Shown here piece after piece: positions 42,867 to 52,179 of a DNA stretch of 64,000 nucleotides. How positions within the stretch are numbered: the stretch's first letter is position 1; each line of letters opens with the position of its first letter. The notes beneath the pieces are model-generated. The model saw nothing but the letters and a program-made list of their open reading frames with translations. It searched no databases and was not told the origin of the DNA. Source of the DNA: CAVOJY01 sp963696405 (GTDB taxonomy: Bacteria; Chloroflexota; Limnocylindria; Limnocylindrales; CSP1-4); the NCBI GenBank assembly GCA_963696405.1, contig CAVOJY010000005.1:1-64000 (forward strand), given 5' to 3'. A program made the position numbers and the translations under genes.

Positions 42867-43466
42867 ATGAGGCGAGCGGCGACAACCATGCCGGAAGCGG
42901 CCCCGACCACCCAGAGCAGTGCCTTCTCATCGGGAGCGGCCGGCCGGCCCGTCCTCCGGTTCGCCCGCCGCCGTACCGCACTTCCAGCGCTCGCGCTGGC
43001 CTTCGCCGCCCTCCTCACGCTGACCGGCCAGGTCGCGGCGTGGGACGCCGGCACCTATGTGCCCGCTTCCGAGCGGGAGGTCGTATCCCGGGTCAACGCG
43101 GCTCGGGCGGCCGCGCATCTTCCGGCCCTTCGCGTCGAGGGCAAGCTCACGCGGGTCGCCCGCTGGCGCAGCCAGGACATGGGCGTCCGCGGCTACTTCT
43201 CGCACCAGATCCCACCGTCGTCGGTCCGCGTCATGGACGTGCTCCAGGACCGCGGGTACTGCACGCGGTACGTCGGCGAGGCGATCGGCTGGAACAACGA
43301 ATCCCCGGCAGTCGCCACCGCACGGATCGTCCGGATGTGGATGGACTCACCCCCGCACCGGGCCATCCTGCTCGGCAGGCAGTACGTCAGGATCGGCGTC
43401 GGCGTCTACCACACGTCCGACGCCCGAACGATCTGGACCCTCGTCGTCGTGCGCCCCTGCACCTGA
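42867..43466 (+). CDS. Secreted CAP (SCP/PR1) domain protein
   Basis: The 199-residue protein has an N-terminal signal or anchor segment (ALPALALAFAALLTLTGQVAA) and then a CAP domain: EREVVSRVNAARAAAHLPAL, LTRVARWRSQDMGVRGYFSH, GEAIGWNN, MWMDSPPHRAILLGR and a C-terminal cysteine. CAP proteins bind sterols, lipids or metal; bacterial members often have unknown roles. ATG 42867 has GGAGG 5 bases upstream. An earlier ATG at 42759 would add 36 residues and lacks a site. Confidence 0.85.
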   Translation: MRRAATTMPEAAPTTQSSAFSSGAAGRPVLRFARRRTALPALALAFAALLTLTGQVAAWDAGTYVPASEREVVSRVNAARAAAHLPALRVEGKLTRVARWRSQDMGVRGYFSHQIPPSSVRVMDVLQDRGYCTRYVGEAIGWNNESPAVATARIVRMWMDSPPHRAILLGRQYVRIGVGVYHTSDARTIWTLVVVRPCT

Positions 43467-43542
43467 GCCAAGGCTGTACCCCGGCCTGGGGCCTTACCCC
43501 TGGCCCGGCCGTATCCCGGGCCCGAGGCGCGACGGCCTGCGC

Positions 43543-44091
43543 TCAGCCCGCCTGGGCGCTCCTGACGATCCGCATCGCCGCGAGCTGGTCGCGGAACTCG
43601 GCCCTGACGCCGTTCAGCTGATCGCGCGTCAGGCCCAGCTCGACCGCGATCTCGTTGATGACCGAGTTCTCCGTCGAGGTCACGGAGTCGTCGCTGGCCG
43701 TCACCGCGAAACAGCAGCGGAGCAGGGCCAGGCGCTCCTCCTCGGTCGAGATCTCGCGGTACTCGCGGGTCACCAGGAAGTCCTCCGTCCCCCCGAGCAT
43801 GCGCGACTGGGACTTCGCGGTTTCGACCACGATGACGGCCTGCGCCTCGGTGAGTCCCCCGAGCTCAACCACGATCCGCTCTATCGCGCCGGTCTCCGCG
43901 TCGTCGATCTTCAGGTCCGACTGCGCCGCGCGGGCAAGGACGTAGGCGAAGGCGGCGAGACGCCTGGCGTCGGCAGGCGGCAGCAATTCGAGCTCGCCGA
44001 CGATCCGGCGTACCGTCTCCGTCTCCTGCTCGGACGATGTGCGCGCTGCATCGCCCTGGGACGCGGGTCGCGGGGAGCGTTGATTGACCAT
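43543..44091 (-). CDS. TerB-like helical protein
   Basis: Helical 182-residue protein of the TerB/DjlA-type domain: FAYVLARAAQSDLKIDDAET then LALLRCCFAVTASDDSVTSTE, with two acidic, EF-hand-like metal-binding stretches typical of TerB. TerB proteins act in tellurite resistance and stress or phage-defence complexes, but this gene stands alone. ATG 44091 is the start, preceded by a TATGCT box at 7 bases. Upstream follows a gene-free stretch of 655 bases. Confidence 0.75.
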   Translation of the reverse strand: MVNQRSPRPASQGDAARTSSEQETETVRRIVGELELLPPADARRLAAFAYVLARAAQSDLKIDDAETGAIERIVVELGGLTEAQAVIVVETAKSQSRMLGGTEDFLVTREYREISTEEERLALLRCCFAVTASDDSVTSTENSVINEIAVELGLTRDQLNGVRAEFRDQLAAMRIVRSAQAG

Positions 44092-44098
44092 AGACGAG

Positions 44099-44104
44099 AG
44101 CATA
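44099..44104 (-). promoter_or_regulatory. -10 box of an apparently leaderless terB-like gene
   Basis: On the minus strand TATGCT ends 7 bases before ATG 44091, without a ribosome-binding site. Confidence 0.55.
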
Positions 44105-44373
44105 ACGCGGCGGCGCCCGATCGTCCGCAACGGACCCTCTGTCCTCCTCCAGATACGTCCGTTGCACCGGGTTTGGGGCGGGTGGGCCCGCCGCCGGGCC
44201 GACCGGCAGCGCTGGGTGGCCGGGCGCTGCCGGGAGTTGTCGGAGGTCGCCATCGGCGGCGCGTCGGCGTCGGCGGCGCGGTAACGGCCTTTCCTGGCGT
44301 AGGCAAGTCCCCGTAGCGTTGGCCGCTCCTGGGCGGTGGTCAGCGCAAGCCGGGGGGCCCCGGGGTCCGGCCT

Positions 44374-44407
44374 CGATGTCCCGACTCGCGCTCGGGCCGG
44401 GACATCG
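44374..44407. promoter_or_regulatory. Perfect 10-bp stem hairpin in a gene-free stretch
   Basis: CGATGTCCCG and CGGGACATCG pair perfectly around a 14-base loop. Part of the loop can form an alternative stem (CCCGA with TCGGG). It is not followed by a T-run. It could mark a small RNA, an attenuator or an operator. Confidence 0.45.
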
Positions 44408-44746
44408 GGCCACGGTCCTCCGCATCCCCGCGGTGGTCCTGCCGGATCGATCCCGGCCAAGGCTACGGGGGCTCTCGAATGACCTGGTCGGTCCCCCGTC
44501 GCTGGGCAGTACATGGCCGCAGTTCGGTCCCGAGCGACTTCATCCTCGCCCGGTCCCTGGCCCCGCCGGGGATCGAAGTGTAGCGGCCGGATCGCCCGCA
44601 ACTGACCCTCTTCTCATCCAGACCGGGTCGTGCCACACTCTGGTCCCCGCATCGTGGCGGGCGGGAACCGGAGCGGGCCCAACGGGGAGCGCGGGCCCGA
44701 AAGGAGGGAGCCCTCGCACGCCGCACACGGCGAACCGAGGGACCAG

Positions 44747-46480
44747 ATGCTGACCTCCGACCTGGGGCCGGGCGGGGCGACGGTTCTGCGGGGACCGGCG
44801 CTGCCGGCCTGGATCCGTGGGGTGACCGGCGAGACGCTGGTCGAGCTGCTCGAGCTGGCGGTGGCACGCTCGAGCGAGCAGGTCGCCCTCGTGATGCGGG
44901 ACGGCGATGCCGTCGAGCGCTGGACGTACCGCGAGCTTCGGGAGAAGACGGGCCGGGTCGCCGACACGCTCGAGCGTCTCGGTGTCGGCCCAGGTGTCCG
45001 GGTGGTCACGTGGGCGCCGAACGACCCCTGGCTCGTCGCGGCCTATTTCGCCATCTGGCAGCTCGGCGCGGTCGTGGTGCCCCTGGACCTGCGCATGACC
45101 CCCGACGTCGCGGCCCGGATCGGGCGCGCCGCCGGGGCGTCGCTGCTCCTCGCGGGCACGTCCGTGTCGCTCGAGGAGGCCGAGTCGCTGGAAGTGCCCG
45201 TCGTGCGCGTGACGCGGGAGGCCCTCGATTCGGTCGGGGATGGCGAGGCGGAACCCTCCCGCGACCCCGGTGGACCGCCGGACCGTGGGGCAGGCGTCAA
45301 GGTCACGCCCGACATGCTCGCCGAGATCCTCTTCACGAGCGGTACCACGAGCGACCCGAAGGGCGTGATGATCACCCACGGCCAGATGATCCACAACGCA
45401 CGGATCATCACCCTCACCGCGGGCGGCCTGCGGCGCGAGCGCGCGCTTGCGCTCATCCCGCTCTCCCACGCCTACGGTCAGATGGTGCCGCTCTTCTACG
45501 GCCTCATCAGCGGCTCCCGGGCCACCTACCTCGCGGCGATGACGCCTGCCCGCCTCATCGACGCCCTCCAGCGCGACGAGATCACGGCGATCACGGTGGT
45601 CCCGCAGTTCCTCGAGTTGATCATGGCGCGCATCGAGGGCGAGGCAAGGCGGCAGGGTTCCCTCGGCCGTCTCCGCCGCGGCCGCTCGCTGGCCCTGCGG
45701 CTGCACCTGCCCCTCGCCGTTCGCCGCCGTATGTTCCGCGAAGTGTTGCGCGGCATCGGCGCGCGGCACTTGGAGACCCTCAGCTGCGGCGGGGCCCGGC
45801 TGCCGGAGGAGCTCCAGCTCGCCTGGGAATCGATGGGCGTCCGGGTGGTCCAGGGATACGGGGCGACCGAGTGCGCGGCCATCGCCGGACACACCCGGCA
45901 GAACCGACGGCCGGGCACCGTGGGCCCGCCCTTCGCGGACGTCGAGATCACGATTGCCCCCGACGGTGAGCTGCTCGCGCGGGGTCCGAACATGACCGGT
46001 GGGTACTGGAACCGGCCGCGCGAGACGGCCGAGATGCTCGCCGGTGGCTGGGTCCACACGGGCGACGCGGCAACGGTCGACCGGCACGGCGAGGTCGTGA
46101 TCCTGGGCCGCACCCGCGACCGGATTGCGCTCCCGAACGGGCTCAAGGTGTACCCCGAGGACGTCGAGGATGCCCTCCTCGAGGGAGAGGCGATCCGAGC
46201 CGCCGTTGTCCTCGAGGGAGCGCCCGGCCAGCTGGCGGCGGTGATCGTGCCGGCCGACCATCGAACGACCGATGAGTCGATCGACGCCGCGGTCCAGGGC
46301 GCCAACGGGGCCCTCGCCCCGCACCAGCGGGTCCGCCGGTGGCGGCGCTGGCCGGACGCGGACTTCCCGCGAACGCACACGTTCAAGGTCCGCCGTGCAC
46401 AGGTCGCCGGCTGGTACCTGGGCGAGGTCCGCCGGATTGGCGAGGACCGCGCCGCGTCGGCGGACGGGGAGACCGGCTGA
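44747..46480 (+). CDS. Class I adenylate-forming enzyme, fatty acyl-CoA ligase type
   Basis: The 577-residue protein has the AMP-binding P-loop ILFTSGTTSDPKGVM, the adenine-site VQGYGATECAAIAGHT and the hinge region GRTRDRIALPNGLKVYPEDVE. These match long-chain acyl-CoA synthetases. The C-terminal segment is slightly longer. ATG 44747 is chosen, with GAGGGA 8 bases upstream; upstream ATGs lack a site. It begins a tight operon with an MFS transporter (22 bases) and an acyltransferase, consistent with acyl activation for lipid synthesis. Confidence 0.85.
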   Translation: MLTSDLGPGGATVLRGPALPAWIRGVTGETLVELLELAVARSSEQVALVMRDGDAVERWTYRELREKTGRVADTLERLGVGPGVRVVTWAPNDPWLVAAYFAIWQLGAVVVPLDLRMTPDVAARIGRAAGASLLLAGTSVSLEEAESLEVPVVRVTREALDSVGDGEAEPSRDPGGPPDRGAGVKVTPDMLAEILFTSGTTSDPKGVMITHGQMIHNARIITLTAGGLRRERALALIPLSHAYGQMVPLFYGLISGSRATYLAAMTPARLIDALQRDEITAITVVPQFLELIMARIEGEARRQGSLGRLRRGRSLALRLHLPLAVRRRMFREVLRGIGARHLETLSCGGARLPEELQLAWESMGVRVVQGYGATECAAIAGHTRQNRRPGTVGPPFADVEITIAPDGELLARGPNMTGGYWNRPRETAEMLAGGWVHTGDAATVDRHGEVVILGRTRDRIALPNGLKVYPEDVEDALLEGEAIRAAVVLEGAPGQLAAVIVPADHRTTDESIDAAVQGANGALAPHQRVRRWRRWPDADFPRTHTFKVRRAQVAGWYLGEVRRIGEDRAASADGETG

Positions 46481-46502
46481 CTGAAGCAAGGGGGGAACCG
46501 CG

Positions 46503-48023
46503 ATGGAGGCCACAGCAGAAGCACCGGCACCGCGAATCGTGGCCGGGCGCCCGACGCGGCGGATGACCTGGCGCGAGCTGTTCCAGATCAGCGTCTACTG
46601 GCTCGCGATCAACGCGATGTGGGGGGCCATCGACCTCCTCATCCTCCCGGACCGCATGACGACGTTCGTCTGCGGCGGCCTGTCGGGGGCAGAGTGCCAG
46701 GGCTACGAGCAGGCGATCTTCGACGGGATCGTCGTCTCCAAGGAGATCGCGACGGCGATCCTCGCCTTCGCGGGCGCCCTCGTCGCCCTCCTGGTGCAGC
46801 CGATCGCGGCGGCGGTGAGCGACTACACGAAGACTCGCTGGGGACGTCGCAAGCCGTACATCTTCATCGGCACGATCCTCGACGTCGTATTCCTCGCCGG
46901 CCTCGCCTCCTCGAACACCTTCCTGGCAGTCTTCGCCTTCGTCGTCCTCCTCCAGTTCAGCTCCAATCTCGCGCAGGGTCCCTTCCAGGGCTACGTGCCG
47001 GACCTGGTTCCGGCAAGCCAGGTCGGGATCGCGTCGGGTCTCATGGGCGTCATGGTCATCACCGGCAACTTCGTGGGCATCGGTGCCGCCGCCATCGCGA
47101 TCGCCCTCGGCGACTTCCGCCTGGGCATCGCTGCGGTGGCCATCCTGGAGCTCACGACCATGCTCGTGACGGTCCTGACCGTTCGCGAGCCGCCAGGTGT
47201 CGCCCCGCCGCGGCAAAGCAAGACCTGGGGGGGAGCCATCCGAAACACCGCGAGGGACGTCCTATCCCATCGCAGCTTCCTCTGGTTGCTGGGGTCGCGG
47301 GCGTTCTTCCTGGTGGCGGTCAGCCTCCTGACCCGCATGGCTCTCTTCTACATGCGGGATACGGTCGGGCTCACGGCCGAGCAGGGCGCGCTCGCGGTGG
47401 GTGTCGCCGGCGGGCTCGTGCTCATCACGAACGGCCTCGCCGCCTACCCGTCGGGCGTCCTCTCCGACCGGCTCGGCCGAAAGACGATGATCTACGTCGC
47501 CTGCGCCCTCGGTTTCGTCGGCATGCTGCCGCTCGTGATCGGCCAGCGGGACCCGGCGATCACGTTCGGTCCGCTGACGGTCTTCGGAGCCTCGCTGGAC
47601 ATCGTGTATCCCATGGCCGGCCTCTCGATCATCCTCGTCGGCACAGGCTTCGGCACGTTCTACGCGGTGGACTGGGCGCTCATCACGGACATCATCCCCA
47701 AGGAGACGACCGGCCGGTACATGGGCATCAGCAACGTCGTCACGGCAATGGCAGGCCCTCTTGCCCTCGTCGTCGGCGGGATCACCGCGGCCCTCTTCAA
47801 CGAGGTGACCTTCGGCCTCGGGCCGCGCATGGCCATGCTTGTGGCCGCGATCTTCTACGTGCTGGCTGCGCTCTTCCTGCGGCCGGTCGACCCGAGGCGG
47901 TGGGAAGTGGTCCACGGCGGCGGACTGGCCGTCGCGCCGCCCGACGCCGGGTCCGTGGCCGTGGGCGAGGCCAGCGCAGCCCCAACAGGCCCGCCCGGCG
48001 ATGGCCCGGCACGCCCGGCGTAG
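46503..48023 (+). CDS. Major facilitator transporter, SLC45/GPH-like
   Basis: Twelve-helix membrane protein of 506 residues. The loop 2-3 signature is DYTKTRWGRRKPYIFIGT and there is a second SDRLGRKTMIYVA after helix 8, which resembles the SLC45/sugar-proton branch. Substrate unknown. GGGGGG lies 7 bases before ATG 46503. The last 23 bases overlap the acyltransferase gene. In an acyl-ligase/acyltransferase operon such a protein may flip a lysophospholipid or related lipid, as in LplT. Confidence 0.82.
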   Translation: MEATAEAPAPRIVAGRPTRRMTWRELFQISVYWLAINAMWGAIDLLILPDRMTTFVCGGLSGAECQGYEQAIFDGIVVSKEIATAILAFAGALVALLVQPIAAAVSDYTKTRWGRRKPYIFIGTILDVVFLAGLASSNTFLAVFAFVVLLQFSSNLAQGPFQGYVPDLVPASQVGIASGLMGVMVITGNFVGIGAAAIAIALGDFRLGIAAVAILELTTMLVTVLTVREPPGVAPPRQSKTWGGAIRNTARDVLSHRSFLWLLGSRAFFLVAVSLLTRMALFYMRDTVGLTAEQGALAVGVAGGLVLITNGLAAYPSGVLSDRLGRKTMIYVACALGFVGMLPLVIGQRDPAITFGPLTVFGASLDIVYPMAGLSIILVGTGFGTFYAVDWALITDIIPKETTGRYMGISNVVTAMAGPLALVVGGITAALFNEVTFGLGPRMAMLVAAIFYVLAALFLRPVDPRRWEVVHGGGLAVAPPDAGSVAVGEASAAPTGPPGDGPARPA

Positions 48024-48843
48024 GGCCGCGCCCGGCGAAGGCGACCGCCCCCTCGGGCTCCTCGGCAGCCCGTCGCCGCACGCTTCCCTCCTCTATCGCG
48101 CCTTGCTCGCCGGTTGCCGTCTCGTCTCCCGCCTCATCGCCGCGAAACTCGAACTGGAAGGGGCGGAGCACCTGCCGCGGACCCCGGACGGGCGCCCAGC
48201 GGGCGGCTGGATCGGCGCCGGTTTGCCGCACCGGACGTGGGTCGATCCCTTCGTCCTGGCCCTGCTCCTGCCGCGTGAACCGCGCCTCTTCTTCATGGGC
48301 GACGGGCGCACCATCTACCGCAACCGGCTCCGGCGGTTCGTGTTCTCGCGGATCGGCGGGGTCGTTCCGATCTGGCCCGGCAGCGGTCCCGCCGGGTTCG
48401 AGGCCCAGGTGGGAGCCGTGCGGCAGGTGATCGACGCTGGCGGGGTGTTCGTCATCTTCCCCGAGGTCGGCCCGCCGGTGCCGGTCGAGCAGGCGCGGCC
48501 GCTTGCCGCCGGGATCGGGTATTTCGCGCTCCGGACGGGCGCCCCGATCGTGCCGCTCGTGCTCGGCGGCGCGCATGAGATCTTCCGCGGGCGCCGGATC
48601 ATCCTCCGGGTCCTGCAGCCGATGACCGCGCTCCAGCTGGCGGGCCTGCCGGCGGATACGGCGGATACGGCAGGCACGGCGGCTCCGGTGGAGGCGACCG
48701 GCACGGAGCGCGAAGCCGCCCACCGCATCGCCGCCGAGCTGCATGCCCGCTGCCGGCAAGACGTGGCCGATGCGCACCGGGCCTCCGAGCCCCCGCCCGG
48801 CACCCGCAAGCACTGGGTCTGGCTCACCGGCCTCTTCCACTGA
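48001..48843 (+). CDS. PlsC-type lysophospholipid acyltransferase
   Basis: Membrane-associated acyltransferase of 280 residues. The HX4D motif is LPHRTWVDPF, and the second motif region is MGDGRTIYRNR. The third motif, usually FPEGTR, reads FVIFPEVGPPVP, so the EGTR part is altered. The fourth is GAPIVPLVLGGAHE. Acyl transfer from acyl-CoA or ACP to a glycerol- or sugar-linked lipid is the likely role. ATG 48001 overlaps the MFS gene end, giving a three-gene operon. A repeat of codons ADTADTAGTA occurs near residue 225. Confidence 0.82.
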   Translation: MARHARRRAAPGEGDRPLGLLGSPSPHASLLYRALLAGCRLVSRLIAAKLELEGAEHLPRTPDGRPAGGWIGAGLPHRTWVDPFVLALLLPREPRLFFMGDGRTIYRNRLRRFVFSRIGGVVPIWPGSGPAGFEAQVGAVRQVIDAGGVFVIFPEVGPPVPVEQARPLAAGIGYFALRTGAPIVPLVLGGAHEIFRGRRIILRVLQPMTALQLAGLPADTADTAGTAAPVEATGTEREAAHRIAAELHARCRQDVADAHRASEPPPGTRKHWVWLTGLFH

Positions 48844-48898
48844 GCAGTCCGGCCCGAGGCTGACACGGCCCCGCGCACGCCGCTCGGCGATGCCGTGT

Positions 48899-48945
48899 AA
48901 CGTTCGTGAGATGCACAACCTGTGGCATGCAACGTTAGTGACATC
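48899..48945 (+). promoter_or_regulatory. Direct-repeat operator candidate upstream of the ChrB-like gene
   Basis: AACGTTCGTGAGATG (48899-48913) and AACGTTAGTGACATC (48931-48945) share 12 of 15 bases, with starts 32 bases apart (three helical turns). They lie 56 bases upstream of the ChrB-like gene. They look like two sites for a dimeric regulator. Confidence 0.5.
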
Positions 48946-49001
48946 GTCGGGACGAATGGCCCTGCCCCGACCCGCTTCGATGCGGTTTGCTCTCGGCAAC
49001 C

Positions 49002-49625
49002 ATGACAGCGCGCCGACGACCCCCTGATTCGCTCCGCGACTGGCTGCTCCTGATCTACCGCGTTCCCCAGGATCCGCCCGGCCGCCGGTCGTACGTGTGG
49101 CGGCAGCTCAAGCAGCTGGGCGCGGTCTACCTCCAGCAGGCCGCCGCGGTCCTCCCGGACACCGGGGAGACGCACGACGCCCTCGGGGCGCTCGCCGACC
49201 GCATCCGCGTCATGGAGGGCGAGGTATCGCTGCTTCGAACCAGGTCGCCGAACCAGGAATGGGAGGACGACCTGATCGCGCGGTTCAACCAGGCGCGCGA
49301 CGCCGAGTACCAGGAGATCGTCGAGAGCGTCGAGCGGTTCGAGGACGAGATCCGCCGCGAAAGCCGCAAGGGCCGCTTCACGTTCGCCGAGCTCGAGGAG
49401 AGCGAGACCGACTGGGAGAAACTCCACCGCTGGCAGGAGCGGGTCGAGGCCCGGGACTTCTTCGGCGCGCCGGACCGGGCCGCGGCCGAGGAAGCCATGG
49501 CGCGCGGACGCCGCGCCCTGGACGTGTTCACCCGCGAGGTGTACGTTCGCGAAAACCTCGAGGTCGATGACCCGGGCGGCGGTCGGGACCTCTCCGCCGG
49601 ACGGCCGGAGGGCTCGAGTGCCTGA
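49002..49625 (+). CDS. ChrB N-terminal domain-like protein
   Basis: The 207-residue protein starts DWLLLIYRVPQDPPGRRSYV, WRQLKQLGAVYLQQAAAVLP, which matches the N-terminal domain of ChrB, the regulator associated with chromate resistance. The rest is a helical, charged region (VESVERFEDEIRRESRKGRF). The ChrB C-terminal domain is missing. ATG 49002 is preferred over an ATG at 48987. The P-type ATPase gene overlaps its 3' end, so the pair probably acts in metal homeostasis; chromate itself is not shown. Confidence 0.75.
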   Translation: MTARRRPPDSLRDWLLLIYRVPQDPPGRRSYVWRQLKQLGAVYLQQAAAVLPDTGETHDALGALADRIRVMEGEVSLLRTRSPNQEWEDDLIARFNQARDAEYQEIVESVERFEDEIRRESRKGRFTFAELEESETDWEKLHRWQERVEARDFFGAPDRAAAEEAMARGRRALDVFTREVYVRENLEVDDPGGGRDLSAGRPEGSSA

Positions 49626-52179
49626 CCCGCGTCCCCGGCGGCAGGTCCGGGCGGGGGCCGGGCCCGATCAGCCGCACGCTCATCTCCCCAACCCACCCCG
49701 CGGTGAGACAGGCCTGACCGGCGATGAGGCGGCCCGGCTCCTCGCGAGCCACGGCAGGAACACGCTCGTCCCGGAGAAGCGCCGGGGCAGGCTGGTCGCG
49801 TGGCTGCTTCGACCGTTCCGCGACCCCATGGCGGTCCTCCTGCTCATCGCCGCGCCGACGTACCTGCTCATCGGGGACACGGTCGACGCGATCGTCATCC
49901 TCGTGATGCTCGTGCCGATCCTGGCCGTTGGCTGGGTGCTGGAGGCGCGGGCCGAGAGCGCGCTCGAGAAACTGCGCGAGCTGACGGCGCCAACGGTGTC
50001 GGTGTGGCGAGACAGCAGGTACCTGACGGTGACCGCCGAGGAGCTCGTTCCCGGGGATCTCTTCGCGATCCAGGAAGGCGATGTCGTCGCCGCCGACGGC
50101 TACCTCGTCCGGACGACCCAGATGATGGTCGACGAGTCGGCCCTCACCGGCGAGTCGCTGCCGGTTTCGAAGACGACGGAGGGCGCGGACCGAGACGTGT
50201 ACGCCGGGACGACCGTCCTCTCGGGCAGAGGGGTGACGAGGGTCACGGCCACGGGGGCCGCCACCCGGTACGGGGCCATCGGGACGCTCGTCGCCGGGAT
50301 CAAGCAGCCGCCCACTCCCCTTCAGCGCCTCGTGGGAAACCTCGTGAAGTGGATGGGCGTCGTCGCCGCGATCTTCTGCGTCGCGGTCATGACCGTCGAA
50401 CTGCTGCGCGGCGCCGGGTGGGGCACGGCGATCATCTCGGGCGTCAGCCTGGCGATCGCTGCCGTGCCCGAAGAGTTCCCCATGGTGTACACGCTCTACC
50501 TCGCACTCGGCGCCTGGCGGCTCGCGAAGGAGCGGGCCCTCGTCCGGCGGCTCGCGGGGGTCGAGACGCTCGGGTCGACGACGGTCATCTGCTCAGACAA
50601 GACGGGCACGCTCACCATGGGTCACCTCGAGGTGGCGGGGGTCGCAACGCGGAACGGTTCGTTCCTCACCGGTGCCGGCCTCGACGACGAGGCGCGGTCG
50701 ATCCTCCGTGAGGCCATCCTCGCGTCGGAACCCAAGCCGTTCGACCCGCTCGAGCACGCCATCCTGCGCTTCGCGGGCGTCCACGGTCTGGAACCGGATG
50801 AGATCCACGGCGGCGACCTGGTCGAGGACAACGCGTTCGACCCGCGGCACAAGTACCTGTCCCACGTCTGGCGGCGCGACGGCCGCTACACGATCTCCGC
50901 GAAGGGCTCGCTCGAGGGCATCCTGACGAGGAGCCACGCCGATGACGCTCAGAGACGTGCGGCCCACCGGGCGAACGAGATGCTCGCGGGTGAGGGCATG
51001 CGTGTCCTCGCCGTCGCCTCCGGAGATCTCGAAGCGCCGAGCGGCGACCGCGAAACAGACGAGGGCGCCCTGCGCTTCCGCGGTCTCATCGCCTTCACGG
51101 ACCCGGTCAGACCGGGCGTGCAGGAGGCGCTCGACGAGTGCCGGACGGCCGGCATCCGCGTGATCATGATCACCGGCGACCACCCGGCCACGGCGCACGC
51201 GGTCGCCGAGGGGCTCGGCCTCCCGCACGCCGACGACGAGGGCGTCGAGACGATCGCGACCGGAGACGACCTGGACCAGGCCGACGACGAGTCGCTGGCC
51301 GCACTCGTGTCCCACGCCAACGTGTTCGCCCGAACGCGCCCCGAGCAGAAGCACCGGCTCGTGGAGGCGCTCCGCCGCCAGCACCACGTCGTGGCCATGA
51401 CGGGGGATGGCATCAACGACGCCCCGGCACTTCGCGAATCGGACATCGGCGTGGCGATGGGGAAGCGCGGCACCGAGGTCGCCCGCGAGGCGGCGACGCT
51501 CGTGCTCCTCGACGACAACTTCGCCACCATCGTGGGCGCGGTGCGCAACGGCCGCCGCATCTTCGAAAACCTGCGGCGCGCCTTTGCCTATCTCGTCGCC
51601 TTCCATCCGCCGCTGCTCATCGCGGCGTTCGTCATCCCGGTCCTGGGCCAGCCGCTCCTCCTTCTGCCGATCCAGCTCATCCTCCTCGAGCTGGTCGTCC
51701 ACCCCACCGTGTCGCTCGTCTTCGAGGCCGATGCCGCCGCGCCGGACATCATGACCCGCCCGCCCCGACGGGCAGGCTTCCTGGGCCGCGATCTCATCCC
51801 GCCATTCGCCCTGGGCCTCACCCTTTCGGTGGCGGTCGTCGGCAGCTACCTGGCGGCACTCGGCTGGGGGATCGAGGTGGATGCCGCGCGCGCGTTCGCC
51901 TTCGCGGTGCTCCTCGCCGGGCAGATCATCCTGGTGCTTGTCGTCCGCTCGCCGGAGGCGCCGATCTGGCGCACGAGCATCCGCATCAACCGCACCCTGC
52001 CATCGATCCTGCTCGGGAGCGTGGCGGTCCTCCTGGCGTCGGTCTACCTCCCGCCACTGGCGGGGCTGCTGAAGCTGGCCCCGTTCCCGCCGGCCTGGTG
52101 GATCGCGGTCGTCGCGCTCGCCGGGATCGCGACGCTCTGGACAGAGCCGCTCAAGCTCCTCCGGAACCGGATGGCCTGA
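49618..52179 (+). CDS. P-type cation-transporting ATPase
   Basis: Membrane pump of 853 residues. The phosphorylation site is CSDKTGTLTMG, with the dephosphorylation motif DESALTGESLPV and the hinge TGDGINDAPALRESDIGVAM. The intramembrane site reads IAAVPEEFPMVY in place of the PEGLP of Ca2+ pumps, which marks the uncharacterised PEEFP sub-group of P2-like ATPases. About ten helices are predicted. GTG 49618 overlaps the ChrB-like stop by 8 bases. The N-terminus contains ETGLTGDEAARLLASHGRN. The transported ion is not predictable. Confidence 0.88.
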   Translation: MPDPRPRRQVRAGAGPDQPHAHLPNPPRGETGLTGDEAARLLASHGRNTLVPEKRRGRLVAWLLRPFRDPMAVLLLIAAPTYLLIGDTVDAIVILVMLVPILAVGWVLEARAESALEKLRELTAPTVSVWRDSRYLTVTAEELVPGDLFAIQEGDVVAADGYLVRTTQMMVDESALTGESLPVSKTTEGADRDVYAGTTVLSGRGVTRVTATGAATRYGAIGTLVAGIKQPPTPLQRLVGNLVKWMGVVAAIFCVAVMTVELLRGAGWGTAIISGVSLAIAAVPEEFPMVYTLYLALGAWRLAKERALVRRLAGVETLGSTTVICSDKTGTLTMGHLEVAGVATRNGSFLTGAGLDDEARSILREAILASEPKPFDPLEHAILRFAGVHGLEPDEIHGGDLVEDNAFDPRHKYLSHVWRRDGRYTISAKGSLEGILTRSHADDAQRRAAHRANEMLAGEGMRVLAVASGDLEAPSGDRETDEGALRFRGLIAFTDPVRPGVQEALDECRTAGIRVIMITGDHPATAHAVAEGLGLPHADDEGVETIATGDDLDQADDESLAALVSHANVFARTRPEQKHRLVEALRRQHHVVAMTGDGINDAPALRESDIGVAMGKRGTEVAREAATLVLLDDNFATIVGAVRNGRRIFENLRRAFAYLVAFHPPLLIAAFVIPVLGQPLLLLPIQLILLELVVHPTVSLVFEADAAAPDIMTRPPRRAGFLGRDLIPPFALGLTLSVAVVGSYLAALGWGIEVDAARAFAFAVLLAGQIILVLVVRSPEAPIWRTSIRINRTLPSILLGSVAVLLASVYLPPLAGLLKLAPFPPAWWIAVVALAGIATLWTEPLKLLRNRMA

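Larger units (their letters stand above)
44092..44746. other. Gene-free stretch of 655 bases with one strong hairpin
   Basis: No coding region is convincing here. A TATGCT box near the left end serves the TerB gene. A strong hairpin is at 44374-44407. The sequence lacks the A/T-rich character of a sigma-70 promoter except near 44620-44640. Confidence 0.5.
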
